Below, piece after piece: positions 30,193 through 34,779 of a stretch of 34,779 nt of DNA (positions are counted from its first letter, which is position 1; the number at the start of each line of letters is the position of its first letter). The DNA comes from Candidatus Parcubacteria bacterium (GTDB taxonomy: Bacteria; Patescibacteriota; Patescibacteriia; UBA1558; GWA2-36-10). The stretch lies in contig PKTI01000055.1 in assembly GCA_002869235.1 (NCBI GenBank), positions 1 through 34,779 of the forward strand, written 5' to 3'. Position numbers and translations under genes: made by a program. The notes beneath the pieces were generated by a model. The model searched no databases and was not told where the DNA came from. It saw only the letters and a program-made list of their open reading frames with translations.

Positions 30193-30936
30193 ATGAAATC
30201 AGACCAAATAAAAAAAATAGTAAAAAGTGGTTATTCCAAAATAGCCAAAGAATCCAACTGCTGTTCCAAGTGTAGTTGTGGTTCAAAAAATGATCATGAT
30301 ATTGCAAAAGCTATTGGCTATTCTAAAGAAGATATAAATAATATTTCAGAGGCTGAGATGGGGCTTGGTTGTGGTAACCCAGTAGCTATCAGTAGTATAA
30401 AAGAAGGGGATGTTGTATTGGATCTTGGCAGTGGAGCTGGTTTCGATGCATTTTTGGCGGCCAAAAAAGTAGGCAGCACAGGCAAGGTTATTGGCGTAGA
30501 CATGACCGAAGAAATGATTACCAAGGCCACTATTATTGCTGCTAAGCATGGCTATAGTAATGTAGAGTTTAAATTGGCGGATATTGAAAAATTACCTCTA
30601 GAGGACAATTCAATTGATATTATAATCAGCAATTGTGTTATTAATTTAGCTCCAGACAAATCAAAGGTATTTGCCGAAAGCTATAGAGTGCTCAAGTCAG
30701 GCGGTAAGATGTATATTTCAGACATCGTGTTACTGGAAGAATTGTCAGAGGAGCAAAAAAATGATGAAAAATTGATTACTGGTTGTGTGGCTGGAGCAGT
30801 TTTGAAAGAAAAGTATATAGATATAGTAAGACAGGCTGGTTTTGAGTTAAAGATTTTGGGAGAAAACAAAGATATTAGCAAACAACAATATCAAGGTATA
30901 CCACTTGAAAGTTTATCTTTGGAAATTAGTAAATAG
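30193..30936 (+). CDS. arsM: ArsM-like arsenite S-adenosylmethionine methyltransferase
   Basis: A 247-aa class I methyltransferase. The SAM site is VLDLGSGAGFDAF, followed by GVDMTEEMI. Cysteines at ArsM-specific places: CCSKCSC (Cys23, 24, 27, 29), GLGCGNP (Cys60), SNCVINL (Cys148) and TGCVAGA (Cys198). The last three correspond to the As(III)-binding cysteines known in ArsM, so arsenite methylation is a reasonable call. No ars regulator or pump is adjacent. The start ATG has no SD. Confidence 0.85.
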   Translation: MKSDQIKKIVKSGYSKIAKESNCCSKCSCGSKNDHDIAKAIGYSKEDINNISEAEMGLGCGNPVAISSIKEGDVVLDLGSGAGFDAFLAAKKVGSTGKVIGVDMTEEMITKATIIAAKHGYSNVEFKLADIEKLPLEDNSIDIIISNCVINLAPDKSKVFAESYRVLKSGGKMYISDIVLLEELSEEQKNDEKLITGCVAGAVLKEKYIDIVRQAGFELKILGENKDISKQQYQGIPLESLSLEISK

Positions 30937-30990
30937 TTTTTATTAAAAAATGAGCCAGTATTGGTTTGTTTTTTATTTATTTTAAAATAA

Positions 30991-30999
30991 TGATATAAT
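30991..30999 (+). promoter_or_regulatory. Extended -10 promoter of the 113-aa membrane protein
   Basis: TGA-TATAAT (30991-30999), 9 nt before the ATG at 31009. Short or no leader. Confidence 0.6.
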
Positions 31000-31008
31000 T
31001 TAAGTATT

Positions 31009-31350
31009 ATGAAAAAAAGAATAATTTTAGCAATTTTAACGGGGGCGTTATTAGGTATATTTTGTATTATAGGAGTTAGTTATAGATTTGGTTTTTCAGG
31101 AAATGAACTTTTTATATTTGCCACTTGGTTCAACCGCGTAGTAATGGGTATTTTCATTGGGTTGGCAGGACCGTTGATTTTTATTAAAAATAGATTTAAT
31201 TTTTTAATTAGAGGAGCAGTTTTTGGTTTTATTATTAGTTTTTCTTTTTATATTGCAACAGAGTTTAGAGATACCATAGGGTTTATTGCGGGCATATTAT
31301 ATGGAGTTATAATTGATTATATTGCTACAAAATTTAATAAAGTAAAATAA
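31009..31350 (+). CDS. Small membrane protein (113 aa, four helices)
   Basis: Hydrophobic segments at residues about 5-23, 38-58, 65-83 and 88-104. Mixed Gly/Phe/Ile helices and a basic C-terminus (KFNKVK). No motif or family recognised. It is preceded by its own promoter and followed, after 45 nt, by the DKNYY-repeat gene. Confidence 0.6.
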   Translation: MKKRIILAILTGALLGIFCIIGVSYRFGFSGNELFIFATWFNRVVMGIFIGLAGPLIFIKNRFNFLIRGAVFGFIISFSFYIATEFRDTIGFIAGILYGVIIDYIATKFNKVK

Positions 31351-31395
31351 AATTATACTTACTATTTTTATATTGATAAATTTTAATTTGAAAAT

Positions 31396-32586
31396 ATGAA
31401 ACTATTTAAAAATCAAAAAGGTTTCAACGACACAATTATTATGACCATTGTCGGCGGAATTATTGGAGCTTTGTTTATTACAGGAGTTTTTGTGTGGCAG
31501 GAAATAAATGGTCAAAAAGAAGAGGCAAGAATATTGAGTGCTATCTCGGGCATGGTTGATCATCTCGCAGAAAGTAAAGAAAACAAAGACTCAGAAGATG
31601 TTGCCTGGCGTGTGCATGAAAATTTTAATTTGGGATTTTCTTTGGAATATCCTGAAAATCTTACTATCATAGATAGCAGTGATGAAGGAGCTAATTACAT
31701 GGATTTTGTAAACTATGATGTAAATGATCCTCAGCGTAAAAGAGGTCTTGGTCAAGATGATATAGACATACAAGTACAACGTCATGATTTTAGTTCTAAG
31801 TTTACGCGAGAAGATCTAATAGATAAATTAAAATTTGAGGGTGTAGAATATTTTAGTCAGGCCACAGTCAAAGCAGCGGCAGAAGTTGAATTAGGTGACT
31901 ACGTTAAATATTCTCAATATACAGTTTCAGGTCCAAGCGGCCCAATGATGAATTATATTGCACTTGATGAAGATAGTGACCGTTATTATTATATTCTTGT
32001 TTTTGAGCCTGGATATACCAACAACAAAGAGCTTATTGAAGAAATAGTATCAAGCTTTAAATTTTTGGACGAATATATAGATATTGATGATTTAACATAT
32101 TTGGGCTATGGGTATTATAAAGATGGTCAAAGTGTATATTATAGAGGATTAGAAAATAGACCGATTGAAGGCAAGCAATATGAATATGAACAAATACCCG
32201 TAGGTAAAATTATACAAATGGAAGATGTAGATTACGATACATTTATTTCATTAAACAAAGAGTGTGGTATGGGTTCATGTAGTGGAGTGGGAAAAGATAA
32301 AAATAACATATATGTTGGAACAATGATTCATCCTCGTTTAAGTGGGGTCAATCATAATGCAGATGTAGAAACATTTGAATACCTAGATTATAATTTTTAT
32401 AGAGATAAAGATAGGTTGTATTATTATGGTATGGGCTGGGGTGTAGCAGATTATGTTGACTTAGATACATTTGAGTTTTTGAACCATATGTATATGAAAG
32501 ATAAAAATAATGTATATCAATTTGTAGATGGTTTTAGAATATTAGAAGGCGAAGATCCAGACACATTTGAACTGCCCCAATACTAG
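31396..32586 (+). CDS. Membrane-anchored DKNYY-repeat protein (396 aa)
   Basis: The N-terminus QKGFNDTIIMTIVGGIIGALFITGV is a single hydrophobic helix whose KG-F start resembles a prepilin signal without the +5 Glu. The middle part (about 70-230) is a soluble domain with FSLEYPENLTI and a later YSQYTVSGPSGPMM. The C-terminal third has tandem units of the DKNYY type: DKNNIYVG, DKDRLYYYG and DKNNVYQF, each followed by DxxTFE. The protein probably lies outside the membrane; function unknown. Confidence 0.75.
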   Translation: MKLFKNQKGFNDTIIMTIVGGIIGALFITGVFVWQEINGQKEEARILSAISGMVDHLAESKENKDSEDVAWRVHENFNLGFSLEYPENLTIIDSSDEGANYMDFVNYDVNDPQRKRGLGQDDIDIQVQRHDFSSKFTREDLIDKLKFEGVEYFSQATVKAAAEVELGDYVKYSQYTVSGPSGPMMNYIALDEDSDRYYYILVFEPGYTNNKELIEEIVSSFKFLDEYIDIDDLTYLGYGYYKDGQSVYYRGLENRPIEGKQYEYEQIPVGKIIQMEDVDYDTFISLNKECGMGSCSGVGKDKNNIYVGTMIHPRLSGVNHNADVETFEYLDYNFYRDKDRLYYYGMGWGVADYVDLDTFEFLNHMYMKDKNNVYQFVDGFRILEGEDPDTFELPQY

Positions 32587-32617
32587 AGTATTATTTTTTT
32601 GTTAAAAAGATCAAGTA

Positions 32618-32857
32618 ATGATGGTTTATGTTTCAGCTGGAATAATGTTATTGGCAATTGTAGTTGCTGTATTTGTTGTCAAAAAGTTAGCACCAAAAAC
32701 AGACCTGTGGAATGTACCAAGTCCTTGGAATAAACATTTTCCATTTTCTACTATGGGTTTGAATGGTCTGAAGAGGTATTGGAAGAGAATTATTTTACCA
32801 CTTTTGGTACTTTGGATTTTGGTTTTAATTTGGGGGGCTATAAAGTTAGGATTATAA
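32618..32857 (+). CDS. Small two-helix membrane protein (79 aa)
   Basis: Helix 1 at residues 2-24 and helix 2 at about 57-77, joined by a loop with proline, tryptophan and basic residues (PSPWNKHFPFS). No family recognised. It lies 31 nt after the DKNYY gene and 25 nt before the paralogue of the pseudogene, suggesting a common transcript of small membrane proteins. Confidence 0.6.
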   Translation: MMVYVSAGIMLLAIVVAVFVVKKLAPKTDLWNVPSPWNKHFPFSTMGLNGLKRYWKRIILPLLVLWILVLIWGAIKLGL

Positions 32858-32882
32858 TATAAATATTAATAATTTTAAAAAT

Positions 32883-33224
32883 ATGACTCCTAAAAAATTA
32901 AAAAAAATCAGATGGACAGCTAGAATAATAGCTTTGTTAATTTTGGCTTTAGGGCTGCCATTTTATTTTGGTTATGGCAATCCATTACCATTTGTAAATT
33001 CTGAATACACTTTAGCAGAAAATGTTGGGCTTACAGCCTTCCCTTTAATTTTATTAGGCTTGGCTCTTGGTTGGAAATATGAAAAACTAGGTGCTTATTT
33101 GATAATAATTCCTATGGTAGTTGGTTTTGTAGTAGGTATAGCAACCGAAGCTGATTTTCCTAGCGTTTTCTTGATAGCCTTGGTGCCAGCAGTGTTGTAT
33201 TTAATGGCTGCTTATAAAAATTAA
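32883..33224 (+). CDS. Small membrane protein (113 aa), intact paralogue of 27012-27353
   Basis: Three hydrophobic segments (about 12-29, 48-63, 70-88) and a fourth at 92-108. It contains LPFYFGYGNPLPFVN and ALGWKYEKLG, shared almost unchanged with the pseudogene at 27012, including similar codons, which shows a fairly recent duplication. Residue 46 is Glu (GAA) where the other copy has TAA. Function unknown. Confidence 0.7.
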   Translation: MTPKKLKKIRWTARIIALLILALGLPFYFGYGNPLPFVNSEYTLAENVGLTAFPLILLGLALGWKYEKLGAYLIIIPMVVGFVVGIATEADFPSVFLIALVPAVLYLMAAYKN

Positions 33225-33247
33225 AAATTAATTAGAAAAATATTTTT

Positions 33248-33943
33248 ATGAATATATTTGAGAAAATAGCTAACACTGTTGATTTTTTCCAAAAACAAAC
33301 AGTGACAGCTTTGAGGATTATTTTTCCTCTTTGGTCCATAGTGGCTATGTTTAGTATTCTCTATGTACCAGGAAAGATTATGGTGCAAGGAGATGAAGCT
33401 GCTACTTTAAGCAACTTGATGACTTATGAAAATTTGTTTCGTTGGAGTATTTTTGGTAATTTATTGACCCAAGTACTTCTTATATTTGCCGCTTTACTTT
33501 TGTACAAATTGTTTAAGTCAGTTGATAAAAAACACTCACTCATGATAGTAGTATTTGCTTTTTTGGGCATACCAATTGACATGGTAAATAATTTAAACAA
33601 GTTTGCGGCTTTGCATATAATTCATAATCCTGATGTAGCCGATTCATTGGCTATATTATTTTTGAATTTGAGTGAGCAGGGCTTGATAATAGCTTCTATA
33701 TTTTGGGGTTTATGGCTCTTGCCTTATGGTTGGCTGGTTTACAAGTCTGGGTATTTTCCAAAATTTTTAGGCACCTTAGTTATTATTGCGGGCATTGGTT
33801 ATTTATTGCTTGTTTCTATATCTATTATAGCTCCAGAGCAAAAAACATTAATTGAGTCAGTTAATTATCTTACTATGGGAGAATTGATATTTATGTTTTG
33901 GTTGATATTTAAAGGAGCAAAACTGCCGTCGGTAGAAAATTAA
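33248..33943 (+). CDS. DUF4386-like membrane protein (231 aa)
   Basis: About six helices. LLYKLFKSVDKKHSLMIV and FWGLWLLPYGWLVYKSGYFP followed by LGTLVIIAGIGYLL match the usual pattern of DUF4386 proteins, with the conserved W-L-P-x-G-x-L-V-x-x-S-G. Family function unknown. It lies 23 nt after the previous gene and is closed by a terminator. Confidence 0.8.
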   Translation: MNIFEKIANTVDFFQKQTVTALRIIFPLWSIVAMFSILYVPGKIMVQGDEAATLSNLMTYENLFRWSIFGNLLTQVLLIFAALLLYKLFKSVDKKHSLMIVVFAFLGIPIDMVNNLNKFAALHIIHNPDVADSLAILFLNLSEQGLIIASIFWGLWLLPYGWLVYKSGYFPKFLGTLVIIAGIGYLLLVSISIIAPEQKTLIESVNYLTMGELIFMFWLIFKGAKLPSVEN

Positions 33944-33957
33944 TTTTTATTTAAAAA

Positions 33958-33982
33958 CCACTTTTTTATAAAGTGGTTTTTT
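33958..33982 (+). terminator. Terminator after the DUF4386 gene
   Basis: CCACTTT (33958-33964) with AAAGTGG (33970-33976), A-run before and T-run after. Confidence 0.9.
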
Positions 33983-33990
33983 GTTTGGGA

Positions 33991-34023
33991 TAAAAAAAGG
34001 GGCCGACCAGCGTGGGTCAGCCC
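33991..34023 (-). terminator. Terminator of the Clp ATPase gene
   Basis: GGGCCGACC (34000-34008) pairs with GGTCAGCCC (34015-34023), one mismatch or wobble in the middle, and the minus strand continues with a T-run (33991-33998). A second small hairpin CATGCT-CTTGT-AGCATG (34026-34042) stands between it and the stop codon. Confidence 0.88.
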
Positions 34024-34042
34024 ATCATGCTCTTGTAGCATG

Positions 34043-34779
34043 TTATTTTGAAAAAACGATTGTATCTTCCTTCAGGTCGACGATGATCTTATCACCTTCC
34101 TGAAAGTTGCCTTCCAGGATCAGTCTGCCCAGACGGGTCATGATCAGCCGTTCGATGGTGCGACGCATTTCGCGAGCCCCATACTGTCGGCTATATCCTT
34201 GGGTGATCAGAAGATCTTTGACTGTGGCCGTGACTTCGGCCAGCTCCATGTGTCGATCACGGAGGACCCGACTCGTCTTGTCCAACTCTAGGTTGACAAT
34301 ACTTGTCAGAGCTTCGTGATCAAGATCGTGGAACATGATGATCTGATCAAGTCGATTGAGGAATTCTCTCCGGAAACCTCTCTTCATCAAGGCCTGCGCC
34401 AGAGCTTCATCGTCGGAGATCGACGATTCTTCACTGGCAAAGCCGAGTTGTCTACTGGTTTCCGGTACCACATTGGAGGTCATGATGATGATGGTGTTTT
34501 TGAAACTCACCTTGCGTCCTTGACCATCGGTCAGATGACCCTTTTCCAGCACTTGCAGCAGGAGATCGAAGACGTCGACATGGGCCTTTTCGATTTCATC
34601 GAGTAGGACCACGCAAAACGGTTTGCGTCTGACCTTTTCGGTCAACTGTCCACCTTCTTCGTGCCCCACATAGCCGGGAGGAGCTCCAACCAATCTGCTG
34701 ACAGAGTGCTTCTCTTGATATTCGCTCATGTCGATTTGCACTAGAGCGGAGCTATCACCAAAGAGAGATCCTGCCAACA
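34043..34779 (-). CDS. Clp ATPase (ClpA/B/C family), C-terminal part, 5' end beyond window
   Basis: An unfoldase or disaggregase AAA+ protein. The visible 245 codons cover most of the second ATPase domain: DMSEYQEKHSVSRLVGAPPGYVGHEE, split here as DMSEYQEKHSVS and RLVGAPPGYVG, Walker B CVVLLDEIEKAH, sensor 1 IIIMTSN and the arginine finger in RREFLNRLD. Then comes the Clp D2-small domain with SRQYGAREMRRTIERL. ClpB, ClpC and ClpA are not separable without the N-terminal and middle regions. The GC content is clearly higher than in the flanking genes. Confidence 0.93.
   Translation of the reverse strand, partial: LAGSLFGDSSALVQIDMSEYQEKHSVSRLVGAPPGYVGHEEGGQLTEKVRRKPFCVVLLDEIEKAHVDVFDLLLQVLEKGHLTDGQGRKVSFKNTIIIMTSNVVPETSRQLGFASEESSISDDEALAQALMKRGFRREFLNRLDQIIMFHDLDHEALTSIVNLELDKTSRVLRDRHMELAEVTATVKDLLITQGYSRQYGAREMRRTIERLIMTRLGRLILEGNFQEGDKIIVDLKEDTIVFSK

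Overview
The window looks like a chromosomal segment of a small-genome, AT-rich bacterium of the Patescibacteria (Candidate Phyla Radiation) type. The reasons are short, tightly packed genes, many small membrane proteins, an N-terminally tagged surface protein with Ig-like and TSP3-type repeats, a half-length MFS protein, a GIY-YIG endonuclease between tRNAs, and almost no Shine-Dalgarno (SD) sequences. TGA, TAG and TAA all end genes here, so the standard bacterial code fits. The lineage is inferred from gene content only.

Layout. (1) 1-2019, minus: class II (B12) ribonucleotide reductase, cut by the window edge, with a good NrdR box over its promoter. (2) 2290-2496: small charged ORF from a leaderless promoter. 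(3) 5571-2512, minus: nucleotidyltransferase-like protein, CYTH protein and beta-CASP nuclease as a tight operon. (4) 10552-5647, minus: a redox and Fe-S block of ferredoxin, Bcp, IscS, IscU (with a cysteine-less BFD-like tail), superoxide dismutase, patatin and AhpC. (5) 10621-12078, plus: a GC-rich gene with a cold-shock-like C-terminus and a small membrane protein, both with strong SD sequences unlike the rest. (6) 12110-12856: a structured leader followed by four tiny ORFs. (7) 12874-16369: 2-oxoacid:ferredoxin oxidoreductase (alpha/gamma and beta subunits) and a cysteine-rich pilin-like protein. (8) 16401-22233: a large surface protein interrupted by an in-frame TAA, a histidine kinase and a half MFS protein. 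(9) 23713-22230, minus: membrane protein, RpiB and Rpe. (10) 23787-25535: ABC exporter. (11) 25582-26307: a broken tRNA copy carrying palindromic insertions, tRNA-Arg, a GIY-YIG gene surrounded by CACGTG hairpins, and tRNA-His. (12) 26348-33943: small membrane-protein genes, a DUF2178/XRE pair with an operator, a pseudogene with an intact paralogue at 32883, DUF1295, TspO-like, APH-like and ArsM-like proteins, a DKNYY-repeat protein and a DUF4386 protein. (13) 34043 to the end, minus: C-terminal part of a Clp ATPase of higher GC.

How the genes fit together. The redox block couples Fe-S assembly to peroxide and superoxide defence, and the KorAB enzyme needs ferredoxin, for which the 3-Cys ferredoxin is a local candidate. 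Many promoters share an extended -10 (TGn before the hexamer), and several place the start codon 6-7 nt after it, which points to leaderless mRNAs.

The best candidates for something undescribed are the GIY-YIG/hairpin unit between the tRNAs, the tRNA copy split by palindromic inserts, the structured-leader small-ORF cluster, and the GC-rich SD-bearing cold-shock-like gene.
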